Shown here: one piece after another, positions 1-7,969 of the stretch
How positions within the stretch are numbered: position 1 is the stretch's first letter
How the letters are laid out: every line of letters starts with the position of its first letter
Origin: Pseudobutyrivibrio sp.
GTDB taxonomy: Bacteria > Bacillota > Clostridia > Lachnospirales > Lachnospiraceae
Reading direction: 5' to 3'
Assembly: GCF_015057185.1 (NCBI RefSeq)
Contig: NZ_SVEV01000007.1
Coordinates: 1 to 64,000, forward strand
DNA length: 64,000 bases
Notes under the pieces: generated by a model
Told to the model about the DNA's origin: nothing
Database searches by the model: none
What the model saw: the letters and a program-made list of their open reading frames with translations, nothing else
Position numbers and translations under genes: made by a program

Positions 1-78
1 CAGCTATATACTTCCTTGTTACCTAGGCGTATTCGGGACTTTCACCCGTTGGAGCGCGCCCATGGCGCGCAAACCATA
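1..78 (-). mobile_element. Possible 5' end of a group II intron (partial)
   Basis: Read on the minus strand from about position 75, the sequence has a GC-rich hairpin built from GCGCGCC and GGCGCGC, then a short hairpin with the loop GTGAAAGT between ACGG and CCCG, then ACGCCTAGG. A GGGTGAAAGTCCCG-type hairpin near a TTGCGCG or GTGCG start resembles domain I of bacterial group II introns. It lies just downstream of an intrinsic terminator, which is where class C introns usually insert. Only the first ~75 bases are visible and the reverse transcriptase would lie outside, so this is an inference from remembered consensus. Confidence 0.4.
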
Positions 79-105
79 AAAAAGGCGCCGAAATGGCGCC
101 TTTTT
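79..105 (-). terminator. Intrinsic terminator of the beta-helix lipoprotein gene
   Basis: A perfect GGCGCC/GGCGCC stem with a five-base loop is flanked by A and T runs, so it can work in both directions. It lies 12 bases past the stop codon of the lipoprotein gene. Confidence 0.85.
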
Positions 106-116
106 AGACTGTATAT

Positions 117-2120
117 TTATTTTGAATATGATGAAACGGTAATTGTGTATGAGCTTGTGCCTTCTACGTATACTGTGCCGTCTGTACCTACGATAGTAAC
201 TGTGTTGCCATCAGCATCTACGATTGTGCCATGGTTTGTGAGGCTTGTGAGGACTGAATCGCCTGTTACAACCCATTTACTTGTAGAATCGATAGTAAGA
301 TTTGCATAGCCGTCACCACCGTTGCCTGCAGCTGACTCATCATCGATGAATGCACCTGTAAGTACGCTACCATCTGTCATGTCAAAATCAAGTGTTGAGA
401 TTGAATCCCAGATGATGTCACCTTCCATTTCCTGGTTAATTGCTGAGAATGTACACTGAGCTCCGTTTTCTCCTGATGTACCCCAACCACGCTGGTTAGC
501 ATTACCTGTAACCTTGAGGAAGAAATCATTTTCATCAGCATATGTGATGTCCACGTTTTCAAGAACGAAGGTTGACTCTGTGTTTGTTGTATAGAACATG
601 CCACCATTCTTTGCAGTGATTGAACCGCCTGTCATAGAGAATGTTGAGTTACCAACCTCTGAGTCACCTGACATTGACTGATAAAGAATGATGTTCCAAT
701 CGCAATCGTTCTGCTCGCTTGTTGGAATATTTCCTGTTAAATCGCAATCTGTAAGTGTAAGAGAGTTAAGACCCTCGATACATACAGCCTCAGCTCCTGT
801 TGCTGTAAGTGTTGCATTTGAAATAGTAATATCTGCTGTACAGTAAACTGCTGGTGAACCTGAACCGTTTGATGTATATGTACCACCGTCAACTACCATT
901 GTTCCGCCGCCTCTATCTGAACGAATTGCTGCAGAAGAACCACCGTTTGTTGTTACTGTGTTGTTTGTCGCGTAGAGTGTTCCGCCACCTGCTGCATGGA
1001 TACCACCTGATGTATCCTGCTCAGTTGTGATTGTACAATTGTTTACGTATGCAACGCCATCGCCATATGCGAATACGCCAGCACCACCTGCTGAATCTGT
1101 ATCAATTGTTGTGTTCTCAACTGTAAGTGTTCCGCCTGTTGTTAAAAGAGCGGCACCAACTCCGTAAAAGCTAGAATTGTCACCGCCCGTGCTGTCGTCT
1201 GAAGTTTTTGTGATTGTTGAATCAGTTACTGTCACATCACCGTCTGTTACAATGATTGCGCTCTCATCAGTGCCTGTAGAGGCGATTGTCTCGCCATCTA
1301 CAGTTGCATCCTCTGAATACTCGTACATTGCAGAATATACGATATCAGCAGCTGATGTCATGTTTCCTCCTGGCTGACCCATTGCTGAGTCATTGCCACT
1401 GAGGATTTCTACAGATTCTACATTGCCATCTGCATCAAATGTTACTGCTACCTGAGTACCAACAGTAATGCTTGAAAGGGAAACCTCTGCTGCGCCTCCC
1501 ATGTCTGCTGGTGCCTCACCATCTCCTGAAGGTGCTTCACCGCTTGGAGCCTCTCCGTCACCTGATGGAGCTTCGCCGCTTGGAGCCTCTCCACTTGGTG
1601 CTTCGCCGTCACCTGAAGGTGCGCCACCCTCTGGCTTGTCACCTGATGGTGCTTCGCCGTCTGGAGCTGCTGCCATTGTTACATCTTCCTCTACCATTGA
1701 AGTATCTTCTGAATCCTCTGTTGTCTCTTCGTCGGTAGTTTCCTCTGTTGTCTCTTCATCTGTAGTCTCTTCTGTTGTCTCTTCTGTTGTCTCTTCTGTT
1801 GTCTCATCTGTTGACTCTTCTGTGTTAGCATCATCTGGCTTGCTTGGGGCTTCGCCGCCTTCTCCTGACTGACCACCACCCATGCTCATTGTATAGACTG
1901 TATCATCTGTTACAGTAATTTCTGCAGTCTCATCTCCGAGAGTAAGCTCTCCGTCATCGTAGGTTCCTACTGTGATAGTAAATCCATCATCACTTGTTGC
2001 TGTTACCTCACCGTAGATTGTTTCACTTGCATAAGATGTTGTAGAGCTTGATCCACAGGCAATCAATGTGCCACAGGCCAACGCTGCTGCCATCATCAAT
2101 GCAGTAACTCGTTTCTTCAT
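117..2120 (-). CDS. Large secreted beta-helix lipoprotein with Thr/Glu and APSG repeats
   Basis: A 667-residue exported lipoprotein of unknown function. The N-terminus is a signal peptide ending in the lipobox LIAC (Cys22), so it should be anchored to the outer face of the membrane. Residues about 95-146 are a low-complexity TTEE/TDEE repeat and about 150-205 are APSGDGE/APSGE repeats, which look like flexible wall-spanning linkers. From about 255 to 500 the chain has repeated short Thr/Asn/Gly-rich strands, typical of a right-handed parallel beta-helix as seen in adhesins or polysaccharide-active proteins. The start is fixed by GGAGG eight bases upstream. It is single-gene, with its own terminator and divergent from the FliD-like gene. 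Adhesion is a guess. Confidence 0.85.
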   Translation of the reverse strand: MKKRVTALMMAAALACGTLIACGSSSTTSYASETIYGEVTATSDDGFTITVGTYDDGELTLGDETAEITVTDDTVYTMSMGGGQSGEGGEAPSKPDDANTEESTDETTEETTEETTEETTDEETTEETTDEETTEDSEDTSMVEEDVTMAAAPDGEAPSGDKPEGGAPSGDGEAPSGEAPSGEAPSGDGEAPSGEAPSGDGEAPADMGGAAEVSLSSITVGTQVAVTFDADGNVESVEILSGNDSAMGQPGGNMTSAADIVYSAMYEYSEDATVDGETIASTGTDESAIIVTDGDVTVTDSTITKTSDDSTGGDNSSFYGVGAALLTTGGTLTVENTTIDTDSAGGAGVFAYGDGVAYVNNCTITTEQDTSGGIHAAGGGTLYATNNTVTTNGGSSAAIRSDRGGGTMVVDGGTYTSNGSGSPAVYCTADITISNATLTATGAEAVCIEGLNSLTLTDCDLTGNIPTSEQNDCDWNIILYQSMSGDSEVGNSTFSMTGGSITAKNGGMFYTTNTESTFVLENVDITYADENDFFLKVTGNANQRGWGTSGENGAQCTFSAINQEMEGDIIWDSISTLDFDMTDGSVLTGAFIDDESAAGNGGDGYANLTIDSTSKWVVTGDSVLTSLTNHGTIVDADGNTVTIVGTDGTVYVEGTSSYTITVSSYSK

Positions 2121-2457
2121 TTTTTGTCCTCCATATTTTGGTTAATATTTATCGGCGCTCCAACCTCAGCGCCCTACGCATGATATTTAAACACCCCTAT
2201 GTGTCAAAGCAGCGACATATTTGTGATGGGAATGTGTTGAAAAAGGGAAAGTTAAGAGCATTTGAGATGCCTAGGTTGTTTCGTCTCAAATACATCATCT
2301 AGCGAATTATCTGACAACGTGTGCTAAATATAGCGGGTTGTCAAAATACTTGACTTGTGGTAGTATGATAGTAACTATAAATATAGATATCTATGTCCCG
2401 GATTAGACAAAGGATTGTCGAAGGCTCTATATTCAAGGAAGAAAGGAGGGGCGTCTT
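2121..2457. promoter_or_regulatory. Divergent intergenic region with an 8-bp inverted repeat
   Basis: This 337-base gap separates two divergent genes and must hold both promoters. ATTTGAGA at 2260-2267 is repeated inverted (TCTCAAAT) at 2284-2291 with a 16-base spacer, a plausible operator. A weak sigma-28-like arrangement (TAAA at 2378, CCGGAT at 2398) lies upstream of the FliD-like gene. No RNA gene was recognised. Confidence 0.35.
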
Positions 2458-3732
2458 ATGTCACGCATAGATACTGCGTATAATTATTTCATGACTACCT
2501 ATGGCGGAAGCATAGGTTCTAAGTATGAATCTCACAAAAAAAGTGAACTACGCGACACATACAATAAAATAATTAAGGCGAATAAAGAATCCCCTCTGTA
2601 TAAGTTTAATAACACCGAGGATATTGGGCAGTTTGCCATCGACATTAAAGAGAGCGCTAATGCAGTAGCTTTGTCTATTTCTAATCTTGGAGCGGGAAAG
2701 GATGATATTTCTTCTGTTATGGAGAAACGCATCGCCAACTCATCACAGCCTGATTCTGTTGATGTTGTTTATGTTGGGGATTCGGAATCAGAAAGCGATA
2801 GCTTTACAATCGAGGTTGACGCTTTGGCTGAGCCTCAAATTAATAGAGGTAATTTCCTACCTGCAGATGGACATGATTTTGAAGAAGGTCAGTATTCTTT
2901 CGATTTGGATATTCGCAATCATTCATACGAATTCCAGTTTAATGTTAATTCTGGAGAGACTAATTTAAATGTACAGAACAAGCTTGTTAGACTTTTGAAC
3001 ACCTCTGACGTTGGTTTGAATGCGACGCTTCTACCAAATGGCCGCAATGGTAATGCTATTGAGATTACTTCAAAGGCTACTGGTATTTCAGAGAACGAGG
3101 ATTTTTTATTTAATATATCCTCAACTATATCATGGAGAGAGTTGCATACTCTTGGCATTGACAATGTGGTTCAACAGCCTTCAAATTCCAGCTTTAAGCT
3201 TAATGGAAATCCACATGAATCATTGTCTAACACGTTCACTGTCAACAAAGCATTTGAGCTAAATCTCAAGGCTCCTAGCAATGGTATAATCGAGATTGGA
3301 CTTATGAATGACACCGAGGCTCTTTCTAATGGTGTTGATCAGATGCTTAACAGCTACAACGGAATGATTGATGTTGGTCTGAGATATACGGATGCACATC
3401 AGAATCGTACATTATTTAATGAGATTTCTTCCATTGCCAAGAATATGGCAGGTAGATTGTCAGAGATTGGTATCAATGCTGATTCTCTTGGACATCTTTC
3501 TCTTGATAATGTGACACTTTCAGATGCTATTAACAATGGAAATAGAGAAAACACATTTGCCACATTAAATGAACTGAAATCGGCGATTCGTGGAGCTGCC
3601 TCAAAGGCCTCTATTAATCCAATGGCTTACGTTGATAAATCTATTGTAGAATACAAGAATCCTGGAAAGACTTTGGCGGCACCTTACGCAACCAGCCAGT
3701 ACTCAGGAATGATGGTTAATTACGGATTATAA
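2458..3732 (+). CDS. FliD-like (filament cap/hook-associated) orphan protein
   Basis: A 424-residue soluble protein without a signal peptide. The stretch FTIEVDALAEPQ near residue 115 and the beta-rich middle followed by a C-terminal helical part resemble FliD filament-cap proteins, which begin their first domain with a similar strand and end in coiled coil. The canonical FliD start (SGLxSGLDT) is missing and a true fliD is present at 17.6-19.8 kb, so this is a divergent paralogue or a hook-associated protein of another kind. The start has a strong GGAGGGG site. It is monocistronic, ended by a terminator, and lies 10 kb from the flagellar cluster. Function assignment is tentative. Confidence 0.55.
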   Translation: MSRIDTAYNYFMTTYGGSIGSKYESHKKSELRDTYNKIIKANKESPLYKFNNTEDIGQFAIDIKESANAVALSISNLGAGKDDISSVMEKRIANSSQPDSVDVVYVGDSESESDSFTIEVDALAEPQINRGNFLPADGHDFEEGQYSFDLDIRNHSYEFQFNVNSGETNLNVQNKLVRLLNTSDVGLNATLLPNGRNGNAIEITSKATGISENEDFLFNISSTISWRELHTLGIDNVVQQPSNSSFKLNGNPHESLSNTFTVNKAFELNLKAPSNGIIEIGLMNDTEALSNGVDQMLNSYNGMIDVGLRYTDAHQNRTLFNEISSIAKNMAGRLSEIGINADSLGHLSLDNVTLSDAINNGNRENTFATLNELKSAIRGAASKASINPMAYVDKSIVEYKNPGKTLAAPYATSQYSGMMVNYGL

Positions 3733-3747
3733 ATACCAGCAACTCTT

Positions 3748-3773
3748 AGAGCTGAGACAACCTCAGCTCTTTT
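3748..3773 (+). terminator. Terminator after the FliD-like gene
   Basis: AGAGCTGAG pairs perfectly with CTCAGCTCT across a five-base loop and is followed by TTT. It overlaps the stop codon of the convergent MATE gene. Confidence 0.75.
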
Positions 3774-5148
3774 CTAATGCCTCATCAAAACTTAAATCTG
3801 TAAAACTTCTTGGGAAATGCCCACAACTTTTCGCGGCAAGACTCAGATTAAAGAATAGCAGCAGTATTTCAGCTATGGGACTGGCAAACCAGAAGGCGTC
3901 AATTCCGATTGTGTAGCCCAGAACAAGCATTAGAATTGAGTAAAGTACTACTTCCAATAAATAGTTTAGATGGGCATATTTTATAAGACCTATGGTTTCG
4001 TATAGACTACTGAACATATTGTTTATCAAGTAAAAGATAAAGTCAAAGCCGTTAATTATCAAGATTTTTAGGGCAATATCAAAAACTGCCTTACTTTCAC
4101 CTTCTTCTATAAATAGATTCAAGATAGGCCAGGCTGTAAGCATCATGACAACTCCACCAATCAAGGCAATCTTAAGGATGATTTTTGCAACGGTGCTTAT
4201 GTATACATGATATTTTTTCTGGTCTTTAGATCCAAAAGCCATTCCGATAGTAACAAGAACAGCGTAAAAAACAGCCGTTTGTAGAAGTTCTCCAAATTCT
4301 GCTCCTTCACTAAGAGTTACTGCAGCCAAAGCATCTTTATTGCTTATCCTAAGAATAATGCCATTCCTAAGGGCTGCAGACAGAACATAATAGCCCCAAC
4401 AAAGAAGTTCTGGAAGTCCTGTTTTAAGGGCAGACTTTACCCCATCAAATCCAAACATTGGTCGAATATGGTAAAACATAGAAGCTTCATTCTTGTAGCT
4501 GATACTAAGCGCAGCAAGGATAATGGCATCTGATACAACCAAACTAATAACATAACCGCCCCAAATGCCTGCCATAGTAGGTAAAAGCCCAGATATAATA
4601 GCTGTTATAATGAACTGAACAAATATAGTAGAAATTCCCAAAATAACGGTAAATTTTCTTTTTTCATTAAAAAACATATTTGTGAGAAGGATTATAAGAG
4701 TACAAAAGAAAGGACCAGTAAGGGAACCTACAAGGAGAGCATCAGTACTTGCACTTCTAAGATATGCATATTCATCAGTTGCTCCAAGAACCGTAATCAA
4801 TGGTTCATGAAATACCCAACATATCAACGTAAATATTGACAAAATGATAAATCCCCATGTAATACCCGTGCATAAGTGCTTGTGAGCGCTGACATTATCG
4901 TTATTACCAATATCCCTTGCACAAATAGCCTGCACTCCTGCTACAACCCATGCCATTAAAGCCATGACGATTGCGATGAGAGGATATGCTATTCCGAAGG
5001 CAGCAAGTCCATCACTGCCAAGATATCTTGAAATAAAGAAATCAAGCATCATTTCCTGCATAGACTGAACAATGTCTGCTATCAGCATAAATCTGAGAGC
5101 TTTATAGAATATTTTTTTGATTAGCTTTTCTTGATTGGTTGCTGTCAT
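3763..5148 (-). CDS. MATE family efflux transporter
   Basis: A 461-residue integral membrane protein with about twelve hydrophobic segments in two related halves, as in multidrug and toxin extrusion (MATE) proteins that export cationic drugs or metabolites using sodium or proton gradients. The N-terminal half contains a membrane-embedded stretch typical of the family (MLDFFISRYLGSDGLAAFG near residue 33). Length is normal. It starts 11 bases after the stop of the preceding fused MATE gene with an AAAGGA ribosome site, so the two are cotranscribed. The paired MATE arrangement suggests they act on related substrates or as partners; the substrate cannot be read from sequence. Confidence 0.85.
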   Translation of the reverse strand: MTATNQEKLIKKIFYKALRFMLIADIVQSMQEMMLDFFISRYLGSDGLAAFGIAYPLIAIVMALMAWVVAGVQAICARDIGNNDNVSAHKHLCTGITWGFIILSIFTLICWVFHEPLITVLGATDEYAYLRSASTDALLVGSLTGPFFCTLIILLTNMFFNEKRKFTVILGISTIFVQFIITAIISGLLPTMAGIWGGYVISLVVSDAIILAALSISYKNEASMFYHIRPMFGFDGVKSALKTGLPELLCWGYYVLSAALRNGIILRISNKDALAAVTLSEGAEFGELLQTAVFYAVLVTIGMAFGSKDQKKYHVYISTVAKIILKIALIGGVVMMLTAWPILNLFIEEGESKAVFDIALKILIINGFDFIFYLINNMFSSLYETIGLIKYAHLNYLLEVVLYSILMLVLGYTIGIDAFWFASPIAEILLLFFNLSLAAKSCGHFPRSFTDLSFDEALEKS

Positions 5149-5159
5149 ACTGTTCCTTT

Positions 5160-6875
5160 CTATTTTATTTCAAACACATTTCGGTTATAACTAAGCGCCA
5201 GAAAATGCATTTTTCTTGGAGAAATGTTTTCTGCCAGATTCGAGATTATATAGCTTCTAAGGGAGCATAATTTCATATCGCTATCTGTCAAGTCAAAGAT
5301 TATTCCATCGTCCTTGATTATCAATTTTAAACTATCATCCATGAGAATTGAGCACTCTGCAAGAACGAGCTTCTCTGGGTTATTTTCTAGAATCATCATC
5401 AGCGTTTCTTCAATAAGTAACATTACTTTATTGATGATATCTTTGGTATATCCTTTCTCTTCTAAGGCCCTACCAATGTTATCCCTTGTAGTAATCACAT
5501 TTTGGGGATTTAACTCCAGCTCGTAAAAGAGTGATTTTTTAGCAGCTTCTTTGCCTGCAATAAAAAGGGGGTAATTCTCCTTGCCATATCGCATCCACAC
5601 ATACATTACGGAAATCAGGTAGCTGAGAGGCTGAGCCAGCATAATGCCAATCACCATGCCATAAAGACCACCTATCCAGTTACCAATAATGGCCAAGGGA
5701 AGAGCCACAACAACGTCTCTAAGCGCACAGATAAGCACTCCCAAAGGAATTTTGTCCACGATTATGTAATAGGATGAGTCTAGATACAGACGGCAGGTGA
5801 ATATCATACTAAGGGAAAGAATACGTATTTCCGTAACTGCAATATGTGCTGATTGTATGTCTGTAATACCAATAACTTTGATAATGTAGGGTGCAAATAT
5901 CAGTATAAGGCAGGTAACAATCACGCTTTCAACGCGCTCTGTCCATTTTGCATGATGCCATATCTCGTGCACACCTTGGTAATTTTCTTCGCCAAGATAA
6001 ATGCTAAGAATAGGTGAAATGGCTTCTCCAATTCCGTCAAATAGAATCTGAAGCTCTTTTACCAATATGATAACAGAAGCTAAAAATATCATGTTTGAAT
6101 CATAGAAATGCATTACAAGACGATTACAGCAGATGGTAAAGATTGCTATAAACAAATAAGTGCTGGAATCTACAATGCTATATTTTACTATACTTTTAAT
6201 TATTATCGGAGAATAATAAAGATTTAGATGGAGAGAATTACTCTTTTTTGTGAAATGGATAAAAAGAATGCTAAAGGTCACTATAACACTTAAAAAAGAA
6301 GCTAGTCCCAGACCTTCAATGCCTATCAAACGGCACAGAAAGATAGACAAAACAATATTACCAACACCAGATAAAAGCTCTGCTGAAGTGCTTATAACTT
6401 CGTCTCCATCAGCAAAAACCATACCTGAGATAAGAGCATCTAACGGACTTAGCATGATAACGAATTTCATCCACTTAAGATAGCCTCTGGCAAGGTCTAA
6501 AACCTCTGGTTCTGCGTTGTAGAACCTAAGATACATATCACCAAATAGAAATACCAGTAGAAACAGAGCTGCTCCTATGAATATAGTCATCAAAAGCCCT
6601 GTACCAAAGGCTCTGTCAGCTTCTTCTTTCTGGAAAGTGCCTACATGATGAGAATACAGAATGGGAACACCAATAGAAAAAATCAACGCAAAAAAGCTGG
6701 ACAAGGAATACAGGGGCATAACAAGGTTGACGCCGGCAACTCCGCGTTCGCCAAGGACAACACCCGCAACAAAGGTATCTGCCATGACCACAACAGTAAC
6801 AAGCAATGCAGATAATGTCCCTCCAGCTAGCATTGAATAGTATTTTGTTGAAATAAAGGTTTTATTATTTCGCAT
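5160..6875 (-). CDS. MATE transporter fused to a C-terminal HATPase/anti-sigma-like domain
   Basis: A 571-residue protein. Residues 1 to about 440 form a MATE transporter with about twelve membrane segments (MADTFVAGVVLGERG near residue 31). Residues about 450-571 are soluble and resemble GHKL ATPase/anti-sigma-factor domains: a LLIEETLMMILENN helix like the N box, followed by IKDDGI like the G1 box. Such a domain could bind ATP and sense or regulate transport, but this is inference. The ATG has no visible Shine-Dalgarno sequence; instead TATAAT lies six bases upstream, so the mRNA may be leaderless. It is the first gene of a two-MATE operon. Confidence 0.8.
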   Translation of the reverse strand: MRNNKTFISTKYYSMLAGGTLSALLVTVVVMADTFVAGVVLGERGVAGVNLVMPLYSLSSFFALIFSIGVPILYSHHVGTFQKEEADRAFGTGLLMTIFIGAALFLLVFLFGDMYLRFYNAEPEVLDLARGYLKWMKFVIMLSPLDALISGMVFADGDEVISTSAELLSGVGNIVLSIFLCRLIGIEGLGLASFLSVIVTFSILFIHFTKKSNSLHLNLYYSPIIIKSIVKYSIVDSSTYLFIAIFTICCNRLVMHFYDSNMIFLASVIILVKELQILFDGIGEAISPILSIYLGEENYQGVHEIWHHAKWTERVESVIVTCLILIFAPYIIKVIGITDIQSAHIAVTEIRILSLSMIFTCRLYLDSSYYIIVDKIPLGVLICALRDVVVALPLAIIGNWIGGLYGMVIGIMLAQPLSYLISVMYVWMRYGKENYPLFIAGKEAAKKSLFYELELNPQNVITTRDNIGRALEEKGYTKDIINKVMLLIEETLMMILENNPEKLVLAECSILMDDSLKLIIKDDGIIFDLTDSDMKLCSLRSYIISNLAENISPRKMHFLALSYNRNVFEIK

Positions 6876-6881
6876 GTATTT

Positions 6882-6910
6882 ATTATAACACTAAGAATTT
6901 GACGATTAAA
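6882..6910 (-). promoter_or_regulatory. Probable promoter of the MATE operon, leaderless
   Basis: On the minus strand a perfect TATAAT (6882-6887) ends six bases before the ATG at 6875, with TTTAAT 17 bases upstream as a weak -35. Transcription would start at or next to the start codon. Confidence 0.5.
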
Positions 6911-6970
6911 TACATGGCTCAAACTTCCAATATGCAGATGATTTAATCATCAAAAGCGGCAGTCCCATTT

Positions 6971-7969
6971 TTATTTACTGAACTTTTCTTTGATTTGTGG
7001 TCCCACAATCTGAATCATGATCACAATGATGAGGATGATTCCCTTGATTGCGTCATTAATAAGTGAATCCATTTTTAGGGCAACGATGATTTTGTCGATA
7101 ACTGTGTAGGAAAGTGCACCGAAGAAGATTCCGAATACTCGGCCCTTTCCACCTGACATGCTGATACCGCCAAGTACAACGGCTGCGATGGCATACATTT
7201 CGTTGCTGTTACCTGTTGTGGCTGGGTCGCATGAACCGTTCATGGCAATCCAAAGGAATGCAGAAAGGCCAACGAGAATGCCAGTGATAACAAACACTGA
7301 AGTCTTTACAAGATTTACATTGATACCTGCCATTTTAGCACCGTTTTCATTGCTACCGATGGCATAAACTTTTTTACCGAATTTTGTGCTTGTTGTAAGG
7401 TAAACAAAAAGCGCTGTGATGGCAAGAAGAACCACACCTACTGTTGGGATTGTAGCGATTCTGCCGTTTCCAAAATCGTACAGACCTTGGTATGAATCAA
7501 TGTCGCGGGACATTTTGTAAACAGAGCTTCCGCCTCCGATAAGCTCTTTATCCATTTGCTGGCAGAAATACTGGGCAAATGAGCGATAGATAAGCATTGT
7601 TGAAAGTGTAACAATGAAGGCTGGCATTTTGATGTAGCCCACTAAAAGTCCGTTGATAAGACCTGCGAAGGCTCCGAATAAAATGGCAAATAAGAATGTT
7701 AAAAATACGCTACCTGTCACGTTAAAAACAACAACTGCGAATCCTGCATCAAGCGCAAGCATTGAACCAACTGACAAATCAATTTCGCCAGTGAGACAAA
7801 CAAGTCCCATACCAAATGCAATGATTCCTACGATTGCAGAATGTCTAAAGATATTCATAACACCAAGCCATGTAAGGCCATCACTGGTGATTACATATAC
7901 TAAGAATATTAGTAAAAATACAATCACATAGCTGTATTTTCCGATTTGCTTCATTATATTTTTACTCAT
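6971..7969 (-). CDS. Sugar ABC transporter permease (RbsC/XylH type)
   Basis: A 332-residue membrane protein of the BPD_transp_2 family, the channel subunit of sugar ABC importers. It has eight to ten hydrophobic segments and the family stretch LTGEIDLSVGSMLALD near residue 60, and a later AAVVLGGISMSGGKGRVFG stretch. The start codon directly follows the stop of the ATPase gene (TAAATG), with GAGGTGC as ribosome site inside the end of that gene, so translation is coupled. Together with the next two genes it forms a complete importer. Substrate is most likely a monosaccharide such as xylose or ribose, but this is not proven. Confidence 0.9.
   Translation of the reverse strand: MSKNIMKQIGKYSYVIVFLLIFLVYVITSDGLTWLGVMNIFRHSAIVGIIAFGMGLVCLTGEIDLSVGSMLALDAGFAVVVFNVTGSVFLTFLFAILFGAFAGLINGLLVGYIKMPAFIVTLSTMLIYRSFAQYFCQQMDKELIGGGSSVYKMSRDIDSYQGLYDFGNGRIATIPTVGVVLLAITALFVYLTTSTKFGKKVYAIGSNENGAKMAGINVNLVKTSVFVITGILVGLSAFLWIAMNGSCDPATTGNSNEMYAIAAVVLGGISMSGGKGRVFGIFFGALSYTVIDKIIVALKMDSLINDAIKGIILIIVIMIQIVGPQIKEKFSK

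Noticed and set aside
1-78. rRNA or tRNA fragment at the window start
   Set aside because: No match to conserved rRNA or tRNA parts; the hairpins fit an intron start better.
1468-1872. Plus-strand 134-residue frame over the APSG repeats
   Set aside because: It is antisense to codon repeats of the lipoprotein; a mirror of repetitive codons, without ribosome site.
2350-2369. TTGACT and TATGAT as a promoter
   Set aside because: Only eight bases separate them, far from the 16-18 needed.
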